In this document: positions 41,419 through 48,526 of the stretch, piece after piece
Layout: each line of letters starts with the position of its first letter
How positions within the stretch are numbered: position 1 is the stretch's first letter
Assembly (NCBI GenBank): GCA_910579395.1
Contig: CAJTUC010000001.1
Location: 124,001-188,000, forward strand
From: an uncultured Lachnospiraceae bacterium
GTDB taxonomy: Bacteria; Bacillota; Clostridia; Lachnospirales; Lachnospiraceae
Length of the DNA stretch: 64,000 nucleotides
Direction: 5' to 3'
Position numbers and translations under genes: made by a program
The notes under the pieces: generated by a model
Told to the model about the DNA's origin: nothing
The model's database searches: none
Seen by the model: only the letters and a program-made list of their open reading frames with translations

Positions 41419-41540
41419 AGCCTGCGGCAAAGGCTGCTTCGCTAAGAACTTCTACGGTTCGCGTTGCGAACCTTCTTCACACTGCAGAATGCCCTGACGG
41501 TCATTCTGCATAGATTGTTTGTGCCGACTGTGTCGGCATG
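41400..41540. repeat. Family A cloverleaf repeat, copy 5
   Basis: Outer GTGTGAAGA/TCTTCACAC; arm 1 GAAGTTCT/AGAACTTC with inner AGCC/GGCT; arm 2 GGTTCGC-GTT-GCGAACC; companion GCAGAATG/CATTCTGC; further hairpin TGCCGA/TCGGCA. It encodes the stop of dapF (TAA 41416-41418) and lies before dapL. Confidence 0.9.
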
Positions 41541-41601
41541 ACGGGAAGTGTGAGAAGAAGTCCTGACACTCGCAGTAATACAAGAAAGGAATGAAAAAGA
41601 A

Positions 41602-42816
41602 ATGGTGAAAGTAAATGACAATTATCTGAAGCTGCCCGGCAGTTATCTTTTTTCTACGATTGCAAAGAAAGTTAATGCGTATACGGCGGCGAATCCGGAT
41701 AAAAAGATTATTCGTCTGGGAATCGGCGATGTGACACAGCCGTTGTCTCCTGCCGTGATCGGTGCATTGCACGGAGCGGTGGATGAAATGGCAGATGCGC
41801 GTACTTTCCGCGGCTATGCGCCGGATTTGGGATATGAATTTCTGCGTACCGCGATTGCGGGCAGTGACTATAAGGCGAGAGGATGCCAGATAGAAGCTGA
41901 CGAGATTTTTGTTTCCGACGGCGCAAAATGTGATTCGGGCAACATTCAGGAGATTTTCAGCGTAGATAATAAAATTGCGGTCTGTGATCCGGTATATCCT
42001 GTCTATGTGGATACTAATGTGATGGCAGGCAGAACGGGTACTTATGACGCGGAGACGGGCAACTGGAGCGATGTGATCTATATGCCTTGTACGGCGGAGA
42101 ATGATTTTGCACCGGAGCTTCCTAAAGAGGTGCCGGATTTGATTTACCTGTGTTTTCCGAATAATCCGACGGGCTCGACCATAACGAAAGCCCGGTTGCA
42201 GGAATGGGTCGATTATGCGAATAAGAACGGTTCCGTTATCATCTACGATGCGGCATATGAAGCTTATATTTCACAGGAGGATGTGCCGCACACGATTTAC
42301 GAATGCGACGGAGCGCAGACCTGTGCCATCGAGCTGCGTTCTTTTTCCAAAAATGCGGGATTTACGGGTGTTCGTCTCGGCTTTACAGTCATTCCGAAGG
42401 CGTTAAAAGTCGGCGATGTATCGCTCCATGCACTTTGGGCGAGACGCCACGGAACCAAATATAACGGTGCGCCTTATATCATTCAGCGTGCCGGAGAAGC
42501 GGTTTACAGCGAGGCGGGAAAAAAAGAGACAAAGGAACTGGTCGCTTACTATATGAAAAATGCGGCTTATATTCTGGACGGGTTGAAATCAGCAGGTTAT
42601 ACGGTTTCCGGCGGTGTGAACGCTCCTTATATCTGGCTGAAGGCGCCTAAGGGCATGACGAGCTGGGAATTTTTCGATTATCTGTTGGAAAATGCGAATG
42701 TAGTAGGAACGCCCGGTTCCGGTTTCGGACCGAGCGGAGAGACTTATTTCCGTCTGACGGCATTCGGAAGCTATGAAAATACGGTAGAGGCAGTTGACCG
42801 GCTGAAAAAATTATAA
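41602..42816 (+). CDS. dapL: LL-diaminopimelate aminotransferase
   Basis: A 404-residue PLP aminotransferase converting tetrahydrodipicolinate to LL-diaminopimelate in one step. Diagnostic stretches: NDNYLKLPGSYLFSTIAKKV at the N-terminus, IRLGIGDVTQPLSPAVI, FVSDGAKCDSGNIQEIF, YLCFPNNPTGSTITK, IYDAAYEAYI and ELRSFSKNAGFTGVRLGFTVIP with the PLP Lys. AGAAAGGAATG precedes the start. It lies directly after dapF, separated by the family A repeat. Confidence 0.96.
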   Translation: MVKVNDNYLKLPGSYLFSTIAKKVNAYTAANPDKKIIRLGIGDVTQPLSPAVIGALHGAVDEMADARTFRGYAPDLGYEFLRTAIAGSDYKARGCQIEADEIFVSDGAKCDSGNIQEIFSVDNKIAVCDPVYPVYVDTNVMAGRTGTYDAETGNWSDVIYMPCTAENDFAPELPKEVPDLIYLCFPNNPTGSTITKARLQEWVDYANKNGSVIIYDAAYEAYISQEDVPHTIYECDGAQTCAIELRSFSKNAGFTGVRLGFTVIPKALKVGDVSLHALWARRHGTKYNGAPYIIQRAGEAVYSEAGKKETKELVAYYMKNAAYILDGLKSAGYTVSGGVNAPYIWLKAPKGMTSWEFFDYLLENANVVGTPGSGFGPSGETYFRLTAFGSYENTVEAVDRLKKL

Positions 42817-42835
42817 TTGAAGGTAATTGGATTTA

Positions 42836-42871
42836 AAGTTCGCAGGTTGAGAGAAAGGCATGGATATTAGC
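42836..42871 (+). repeat. Family D leader block before the lipoprotein gene
   Basis: AAGTTCGCAGGTTGAGAG then AAAGGCATGGATATTAGC runs up to the start codon. It closely matches the leader of the AAA-ATPase-like gene at 62866-62902. Confidence 0.65.
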
Positions 42872-43711
42872 ATGAAAAAAAGTATCATAGCGGTTCTGTT
42901 GGCGAGTATGATGTTGTCTGTAACAGCGTGTGGAAGCGGTTCATCCGAGGCGGAAAATACTGTTGCGGGAGTAGATGCGGAGAAGATCAGGGAAGAAGCG
43001 GAAGCCGAAATGTTGGCAAGACATGAGGAGCGGACGGCAAGCAGCGAAAAGGCAGCGGAAACGGAAGAACGTGACGATGAAACGGATAAAAATGACAGAG
43101 CATCAGCAGAGGAACGCCGGAACACGGATGACGAAGAAAAAGAGGAGGAGTCCGGCCGGGATGACGAAGTTTCTGATGACGAGGCTGCCGATGACGGATA
43201 TGTCAGAGGCGAGGTGACGGATACAACCTATGAGAGCGAGTGGATAGGGTTCCGTTACGAACTCCCGGAAGGCTTTACGATGTCAGATGAAGACGAAATG
43301 GATGCCATTTTACAGGCAGGCGGCGAACTGCTTTATGAAGATAGGGTGGATGATATCGTCGATTATGCTAAGATGATCATGGTATATGAGATGATGGCAA
43401 AGAACAGATATGGCGATGTGATCACACTTTATGTGGAAAAAACAGACTTTGATATCGATACTTATGTAGCAGCTATTAAAATGCAGATGGGGAATGTCGA
43501 TACGATAGACGTTACGATGGATGACGGCGAGATTGTGGAGGTCGGCGGCGTGGAATTTGAGAAATATTCTCTTTTACTCGATTATGGCGGCATAGAAGTA
43601 AAAGAAGATTATTATTTGAGGAAACAGGGTGACAGAATGATCTGTATGCTGTTAGGCTATTCGGATGATGCGACGGCCGAGAAGATCATGAGCGGTTTTT
43701 CACCTTACTAG
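42872..43711 (+). CDS. Lipoprotein with acidic linker, unknown
   Basis: A 279-residue exported lipoprotein: KKSIIAVLLASMMLSVTAC lipobox, a long Glu/Asp/Arg-rich linker (about residues 35-110), then a globular domain (ESEWIGFRYELPEGFTMSDEDEMDAILQ..., RYGDVITLYVEKTDFDIDTYVAAIKMQM, KEDYYLRKQGDRMICMLLGYSDDATAEKIMSGF) that resembles surface stress or PsbP-like domains. The role is unknown. ATG 42872 fits the signal peptide; ATG 42860 is part of the leader block. A terminator follows. Confidence 0.75.
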   Translation: MKKSIIAVLLASMMLSVTACGSGSSEAENTVAGVDAEKIREEAEAEMLARHEERTASSEKAAETEERDDETDKNDRASAEERRNTDDEEKEEESGRDDEVSDDEAADDGYVRGEVTDTTYESEWIGFRYELPEGFTMSDEDEMDAILQAGGELLYEDRVDDIVDYAKMIMVYEMMAKNRYGDVITLYVEKTDFDIDTYVAAIKMQMGNVDTIDVTMDDGEIVEVGGVEFEKYSLLLDYGGIEVKEDYYLRKQGDRMICMLLGYSDDATAEKIMSGFSPY

Positions 43712-43753
43712 AGAGATGCGGGAACAGGCACTTATGCAAAGCTCGAAACTTAT

Positions 43754-43782
43754 AAAACGCAGGCGGTTTGTCTGCGTTTTTC
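43754..43782 (+). terminator. Intrinsic terminator after the lipoprotein gene
   Basis: AAAACGCAG/CTGCGTTTT stem followed by T and TCGG; a bidirectional-looking hairpin 43 bases after the stop. Confidence 0.8.
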
Positions 43783-43856
43783 GGTCTTTTGTCATGCAGC
43801 CGCCCGCAGGCAGGTAAAGAGTTCATGGAGAATGAGCGGAGGGAATGGTAATACAT

Positions 43857-44417
43857 ATGACGGATATGCAGTTTGAGGCCGCGATGCAGAAAATCCGGTC
43901 GGGAGACAAGCAGGGGCTTCAGGAAATTTACGAGGAATATATCGGTTTGATCTATGCAATCGTAAAAGACGTCCTGAAAAGTAAGGAAAACGCAGAAGAT
44001 GTAACCAGTGATTTTTTTATCAGATTGTGGGACAAAGCGGATACCTTTCAGAGTGGAAGAGGACATAAAACGTGGATAACAACGATTGCGCGGAATATGG
44101 CAATCGATTATCTGAGAAAATATGGGAAAGAAGAAATCCGGGAATTTTCGGAAGAACCGGAAGCAGAGGCGGCTTTGGGCGGTCATGCGGAACTGGACAG
44201 TCCGGTAGAACGGGAAGTGCTCGCGGATATGACGATTACGGAAGCGCTGTCCGGCTTGAAAGAGAATGAAAAGCAGATCATGAACATGAAGATTCTGGGT
44301 GATATGACTTTTCAGGAAATTGCGGGAACGCTTAGGATATCAATAGGCACGGTGACATGGCGTTATCAGAACGCGGTAAAAAAATTAAGGAGGTGCGGCT
44401 ATGGAACGGGATTTTGA
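43857..44417 (+). CDS. ECF-type RNA polymerase sigma factor
   Basis: A 186-residue sigma-70 family factor: region 2 (LIYAIVKDVLKSKENAEDVTSDFFIRLWDKADTFQSGRGHKTWITTIARNMAIDYLRK) and region 4 helix-turn-helix (ALSGLKENEKQIMNMKILGDMTFQEIAGTLRISIGTVTWRYQNAVKKLR). It overlaps the next gene by 17 bases, and that gene encodes a membrane protein fit to be its anti-sigma factor. ATG 43857 is taken; ATG 43845 lies in a leader resembling the family D block. Confidence 0.88.
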   Translation: MTDMQFEAAMQKIRSGDKQGLQEIYEEYIGLIYAIVKDVLKSKENAEDVTSDFFIRLWDKADTFQSGRGHKTWITTIARNMAIDYLRKYGKEEIREFSEEPEAEAALGGHAELDSPVEREVLADMTITEALSGLKENEKQIMNMKILGDMTFQEIAGTLRISIGTVTWRYQNAVKKLRRCGYGTGF

Positions 44418-45366
44418 GCGTGAATTCAGAGAACTGAAACAAAATGAAATACCGGATTTATGGAACCGAATCGAAGCCGGACTGTCTGAAAAAAAGAATG
44501 TGACACAAGTGTCGCAAAATGTAATCGCAATTGATCATGCACCTGGTGCCGGGAGAGGGCGTTTTGAAAAAAATGATTTTGAAAAAGGAGATACAAAGAA
44601 ACCCTTCGCATGGAGAAGGTGGGGAACGCTGATTGCGGCCTGTGTATGTGTTGTTATCATTCTGCCTGCATTTTCCCTGCTCATCAGAGATAAAAGTTAT
44701 TCCGGCAGCGGAAACGATGCGGCTGCGAATACAACGGAAGCGATAGCGGAGGATAATGCGGCGATGGATACGGCGACAGCAGAAAATGCGGAGAGCGAGT
44801 TTGCCGCAGAGGATGCGGCTGCTGCGGAAGAAATGATACCGGAGAATGGTATGGCTGACAGCGCAGCCGCTGAGAGTGAGGAAGGTATGGCAGGCGGCGC
44901 GGATACGGCCGATGCAGGAAGCGTTGGCGCGGCAGCTTCCACAAATGAAGCGGCGGCTTCGGAGGAAAAAGCGCCGGAGGCTTCATCGGATGCGACAATG
45001 GAAAATGCACAGATACAGGAAGCTGACGGGGCGGAAACATCGAGAAAGGAAGAGGAGAAAGCAGGCTGGTCCGAACTGACGGACGGGCAGATTCTGGAAG
45101 AGGCAGTTATTCGGATTCAGAAGGCGGAAACAGCCGGTGGCGAAGTGCTTTATCAGGCGGCCGTCGAACAGGCGGATGCGGATAAAATACTGGAAAGCGG
45201 AATGCAGATTGCGCTTGTGTGCGATGACGATACGGAATATGATTTTCTCCGCGGGCCGAGGGACGAAAAGGAACTGAAGGAACAGGAGATGTATCGGGTG
45301 ACTTTGCGCTATGATGCGGAAGGCGGAAGATTTGTTGTGTTAGAGGCAGAGAATTGGGAAGCGTGA
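44401..45366 (+). CDS. Putative membrane anti-sigma factor
   Basis: A 321-residue protein with a cytosolic N-terminus (EREFRELKQNEIPDLWNRIEAGLSEKK, resembling the zinc-less anti-sigma start), one membrane segment (GTLIAACVCVVIILPAFSLLI, about residues 78-98), a long Ala/Glu/Asp-rich extracellular linker and a small C-terminal domain (LTDGQILEEAVIRIQKAE...YRVTLRYDAEGGRFVVLEAENWEA). Translational overlap with the sigma gene supports the pairing. No intact ZAS zinc motif is seen, so the assignment rests on context. Confidence 0.72.
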   Translation: MERDFEREFRELKQNEIPDLWNRIEAGLSEKKNVTQVSQNVIAIDHAPGAGRGRFEKNDFEKGDTKKPFAWRRWGTLIAACVCVVIILPAFSLLIRDKSYSGSGNDAAANTTEAIAEDNAAMDTATAENAESEFAAEDAAAAEEMIPENGMADSAAAESEEGMAGGADTADAGSVGAAASTNEAAASEEKAPEASSDATMENAQIQEADGAETSRKEEEKAGWSELTDGQILEEAVIRIQKAETAGGEVLYQAAVEQADADKILESGMQIALVCDDDTEYDFLRGPRDEKELKEQEMYRVTLRYDAEGGRFVVLEAENWEA

Positions 45367-45466
45367 TAAGGAAACGTGAGAAGCGCGTAAAACAGATATG
45401 TTGCTGACAGGAAGGAATGGCAGATGATGTAAGATAGTTTTGCCTTTTGGAAAAGGGGTATGGAAA

Positions 45467-45733
45467 ATGGATAAGGCAGAAATCAGGGCAATTGTTGAAA
45501 ACAGATTTTGTGAATTAGGAGCAGAAAAGGTAGAACTGCATCCTTCCGGAGATTGCTGGACATTTCATGGAGCGTTTTTTAAGGTGACAACACTACAAGA
45601 TTTTTGGGTGTTAGAATGGACGGATAACCGTTCCTGTGCGTCAAATTATTGCTTTGAAGATGTTGACCCTATGCCTTACAACATATCAGAACATGAAATT
45701 ATTCAATATATTGACGGAGTACTGCAAAGATAA
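45467..45733 (+). CDS. Small conserved protein, unknown
   Basis: An 88-residue cytosolic protein, MDKAEIRAIVENRFCELGAEKVELHPSGDCWTFHGAFFKVTTLQDFWVLEWTDNRSCASNYCFEDVDPMPYNISEHEIIQYIDGVLQR, with alpha-beta character. It is a compact domain of the sort seen as a hypothetical or immunity-like protein; I cannot name the family. GGAAAAGGGG precedes the start. A clear terminator follows at once, so it is a one-gene unit. Confidence 0.6.
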   Translation: MDKAEIRAIVENRFCELGAEKVELHPSGDCWTFHGAFFKVTTLQDFWVLEWTDNRSCASNYCFEDVDPMPYNISEHEIIQYIDGVLQR

Positions 45734-45742
45734 CCCTATATT

Positions 45743-45770
45743 CCGCAGGCGTTCAATACCTGCGGTTTTT
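45743..45770 (+). terminator. Intrinsic terminator
   Basis: CCGCAGG/CCTGCGG stem with a 9-base loop and TTTTT. Confidence 0.9.
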
Positions 45771-45849
45771 GGGGGCAGCTAACTAGTTCGGCGTCTAAGT
45801 CTGAAAAGAATTTATCCAATAATTTAAAGAAAAAAGAAGGTATCTATCC

Positions 45850-46527
45850 ATGAAAATACTACTCGTAGAAGATGACCTCAGTCTGATCAACGGCCTGTCT
45901 TTTGCCGTTAAGAAGCAGGGGTATGAACTGGATATTGCCCGCACGAGCCTGGAGGCGGATGCACAATGGGCGGATGAAAAGTACGATCTGGTCATTCTGG
46001 ATGTTTCGCTTCCCGACGGCTCCGGTTTTGACCTGTGCCAGAAAATGCGCAGAACCTCAAAGGTGCCGATTATTTTTCTGACGGCGGCCGATGAAGAAAC
46101 AGACATTATCATGGGACTGGATATCGGCGGCGATGACTATATAACGAAGCCCTTCAAACTGGCCGTGCTTTTGTCCAGAATCAATGCGCTGCTGCGCAGG
46201 AGCAGTCAGTTCAGTAAGGATGACGGGGAACTGCATTCCAACGGGATTACGGTGCAGCGGTTGAAAGGAAAAGTATATAAAAACGGAGAGGAACTGGAAC
46301 TGACGGCGAGCGAGTATAAGCTGCTTTGTTTTTTTATGGAAAATCCGGGAATCGTGCTTTCTGCGGAGAAAATTCTGGGGGAGTTGTGGGATTGCAATGA
46401 AAACTATGTGGATGGCAGTACACTCACCGTCTATATACGCAGGCTGCGCATGAAAATTGAGGATGAGCCGGGGAAGCCTGAAAGGATTGTGACGGTTCGG
46501 GGAATGGGGTATAAGTGGAAAGCGTGA
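45850..46527 (+). CDS. OmpR-family response regulator
   Basis: A 225-residue regulator: KILLVEDDLSLINGL, DLVILDVSLPDGSGF (phosphoacceptor Asp), YITKPFKLAVLLSRI, and a winged-helix domain (LTASEYKLLCFFMENPGIVLSAEKILGELWD, STLTVYIRRLRMKIEDEP, VRGMGYKW). It is first in an operon with a kinase and an ABC transporter of the Bce/Vra type, which respond to cell-wall-active peptides. The stop TGA falls in the first bases of family A copy 6. Confidence 0.92.
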   Translation: MKILLVEDDLSLINGLSFAVKKQGYELDIARTSLEADAQWADEKYDLVILDVSLPDGSGFDLCQKMRRTSKVPIIFLTAADEETDIIMGLDIGGDDYITKPFKLAVLLSRINALLRRSSQFSKDDGELHSNGITVQRLKGKVYKNGEELELTASEYKLLCFFMENPGIVLSAEKILGELWDCNENYVDGSTLTVYIRRLRMKIEDEPGKPERIVTVRGMGYKWKA

Positions 46528-46633
46528 AGAGAAGTTCTAGGACTTGCGCCGGAGGGCGCTTCATCAAGAACTTCTACGGTCCGCAGAGCGGACCTTCTTC
46601 ATGCCGGAGAATGTCTCTGAAGAGCCATTCTCC
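46522..46633. repeat. Family A cloverleaf repeat, copy 6
   Basis: Outer GCGTGAAGA/TCTTCATGC with one mismatch; arm 1 AGAAGTTCT/AGAACTTCT enclosing GCGCC-GGAG-GGCGC; arm 2 GGTCCGC-AGA-GCGGACC; companion hairpin GGAGAATG/CATTCTCC. The GGTCCGC/GCGGACC pair replaces GGTTCGC/GCGAACC of other copies. Confidence 0.88.
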
Positions 46634-46668
46634 AGAGGTTATGAAAAATAGAAGAGAGGGAGTTGCAT

Positions 46669-47718
46669 ATGAGAATATTTGCAGATAAAAGAATACGAAC
46701 TCTTTTTCATAAAATATTCCTTTCCATGGCGGTGTTTATCGCTGTGGGCGCCGGCGTGGCCCGGAGTGTCGGGAAATATTATTATGACAGCATGATCGCG
46801 CCGGATTTTACGGCGTATTTTATTTTATGCTGTGCACTGTGCATGATATTGACTATTGTAGTCATTTTGTGGAGATATTTTCAGGAGCAGAATCGGATTC
46901 TGGAGGAGGCGGCTGCGAGGGTTCGGGAATATATGGCGGGCAATCAGGAGGCCAGAATTGCCTGTCTTGAAGAAGGAGAACTGTACAGACTGTTTCATGA
47001 AGTCAATTCGCTTGCCGCCGTTTTGAATGCGCATACGGAGAAGGAGCGGAAGGAGAAGCAGTTTCTGAAAGATACCATATCGGATATTTCCCATCAGCTG
47101 AAAACGCCGCTTGCCGCGCTGAACATCTATAACGGCATTTTACAGGGAGAGGCGGAAAACCAGCCTACCATTCAAGAGTTTACGATGCTTTCCGAGCAGG
47201 AATTGGACAGAATCGAAACGTTGGTGCAGAATCTTCTGAAAATTACGAAACTCGACGCGGGAACGATCGTTATGGACAGACAGTCTGAAAATATGGCCGA
47301 AATGATGGAGACTGTCAGAAAACATTTTGCTTTCCGGGCCGAGTGTGAAGGAAAAGAAATCCGCCTGACGGGCGATTGTGAGATTACACTGCTCTGTGAC
47401 CGCGTCTGGATGATTGAAGCAATTGATAACATCGTTAAAAATGCGCTCGACCATACAAAAGAAGGCGGTCTTGTGCAGGTTTCGTGGAGAGAATCGGCTT
47501 CCGCAGTACGGCTTACGGTGAGGGATAACGGAAGCGGGATTCATTCCGAGGATTTATATCATATTTTTAAACGTTTCTATCGGAGCCGTTTTTCCAAGGA
47601 CACGCAGGGAATTGGCCTGGGCCTGCCCCTGTCCAAGTCCATCATTGAAGCGCATAACGGGACGATTGAAGTGGACAGCATAGAGGGCAGAGGAACGGCC
47701 TTTGTGATTACCATATAA
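46669..47718 (+). CDS. Sensor histidine kinase
   Basis: A 349-residue kinase with two N-terminal membrane segments (FHKIFLSMAVFIAVGAGVARSV; FTAYFILCCALCMILTIVVIL) separated by ~14 residues, a HAMP-like linker, HisKA box TISDISHQLKTPLAALNIYNGIL, and a HATPase domain with N box (IDNIVKNALDHTKEG), G1 (VRDNGSGIHSEDL) and G2 (GIGLGLPLSKSIIE). The tiny extracellular loop suggests sensing through the ABC partner. It pairs with the regulator at 45850. ATG 46669 follows GAGGGA. Confidence 0.92.
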   Translation: MRIFADKRIRTLFHKIFLSMAVFIAVGAGVARSVGKYYYDSMIAPDFTAYFILCCALCMILTIVVILWRYFQEQNRILEEAAARVREYMAGNQEARIACLEEGELYRLFHEVNSLAAVLNAHTEKERKEKQFLKDTISDISHQLKTPLAALNIYNGILQGEAENQPTIQEFTMLSEQELDRIETLVQNLLKITKLDAGTIVMDRQSENMAEMMETVRKHFAFRAECEGKEIRLTGDCEITLLCDRVWMIEAIDNIVKNALDHTKEGGLVQVSWRESASAVRLTVRDNGSGIHSEDLYHIFKRFYRSRFSKDTQGIGLGLPLSKSIIEAHNGTIEVDSIEGRGTAFVITI

Positions 47719-47826
47719 ACAGAGTGGTTCTATTTTTCACACTTTTATGACAAAATTGTAGGCTGAAATTCATCTTGCTGTAGGAGAAACGCGGTATGAT
47801 TTTCCCATGAAAGGGAGGTTATTTAA

Positions 47827-48510
47827 ATGAATCTATTGGAAGTAAAATCCATTTGCAAGACCTATGGAAGCGGGGAAACGGCCGTACATGCGTTAAAGAA
47901 TGTCAGTTTTTCCGTTCCAAAGGGAGAATTTGTTGCAGTTGTCGGAGAATCCGGTTCCGGCAAGAGTACGCTCTTGAATATGCTGGGGGCGCTCGATATG
48001 CCGACTTCCGGCAAGGTCTTTATTGACGGAAACGACACTTTTACGATGAAGGAGCGTGAACTGACGGTGTTCCGCCGCCGCAATATCGGTTTTATTTTTC
48101 AGGCTTTTAATTTAATACCGGAGTTGACGGTGGAGCAGAACATTCTTTTTCCGGTGCTGTTAGATTATCAAAAACCTGACAGGGAATATCTGGAAGAGCT
48201 GCTTTCAGTGCTCAATTTGAGACGCCGTCGCGGGCATCTGCCGAGCCAGTTGTCGGGCGGGCAGCAGCAGAGGGTGGCGATCGGGCGTGCGCTTTTTACG
48301 CGGCCGTCCCTGATCCTGGCGGATGAACCGACCGGAAATCTGGATTCACAGAACAGCAGTGAGGTTATTTCTCTATTGAAAAAAGCTTCCGGAAAATACG
48401 AGCAGACCATCGTTATGATCACGCATAACCGCAGCATCGCGCAGATTGCTGACCGGGTACTTCAGGTGTCTGACGGCGTCCTGACCGATTTTGGCAGACA
48501 GCAGGATTGA
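47827..48510 (+). CDS. ABC transporter ATP-binding protein (MacB/BceA type)
   Basis: A 227-residue ATPase: Walker A GESGSGKST, Q-loop FIFQAFNLIPELTVEQN, signature LSGGQQQRVAIGRAL, Walker B LILADEPTGNLDS, H-loop ITHN. The 'GALD.PT.G.V' and TGNLDS features mark the MacB/LolD/BceA group. The partner permease starts 16 bases downstream. AAAGGGAGG precedes the start. Confidence 0.94.
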   Translation: MNLLEVKSICKTYGSGETAVHALKNVSFSVPKGEFVAVVGESGSGKSTLLNMLGALDMPTSGKVFIDGNDTFTMKERELTVFRRRNIGFIFQAFNLIPELTVEQNILFPVLLDYQKPDREYLEELLSVLNLRRRRGHLPSQLSGGQQQRVAIGRALFTRPSLILADEPTGNLDSQNSSEVISLLKKASGKYEQTIVMITHNRSIAQIADRVLQVSDGVLTDFGRQQD

Positions 48511-48526
48511 GAGGAGGCGGTCATAG

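Noticed and set aside
44684..45079. Proline- or arginine-rich ORFs overlapping the anti-sigma gene
   Set aside because: They are other-frame readings of the GC-rich Ala/Glu linker and have no independent start signals.
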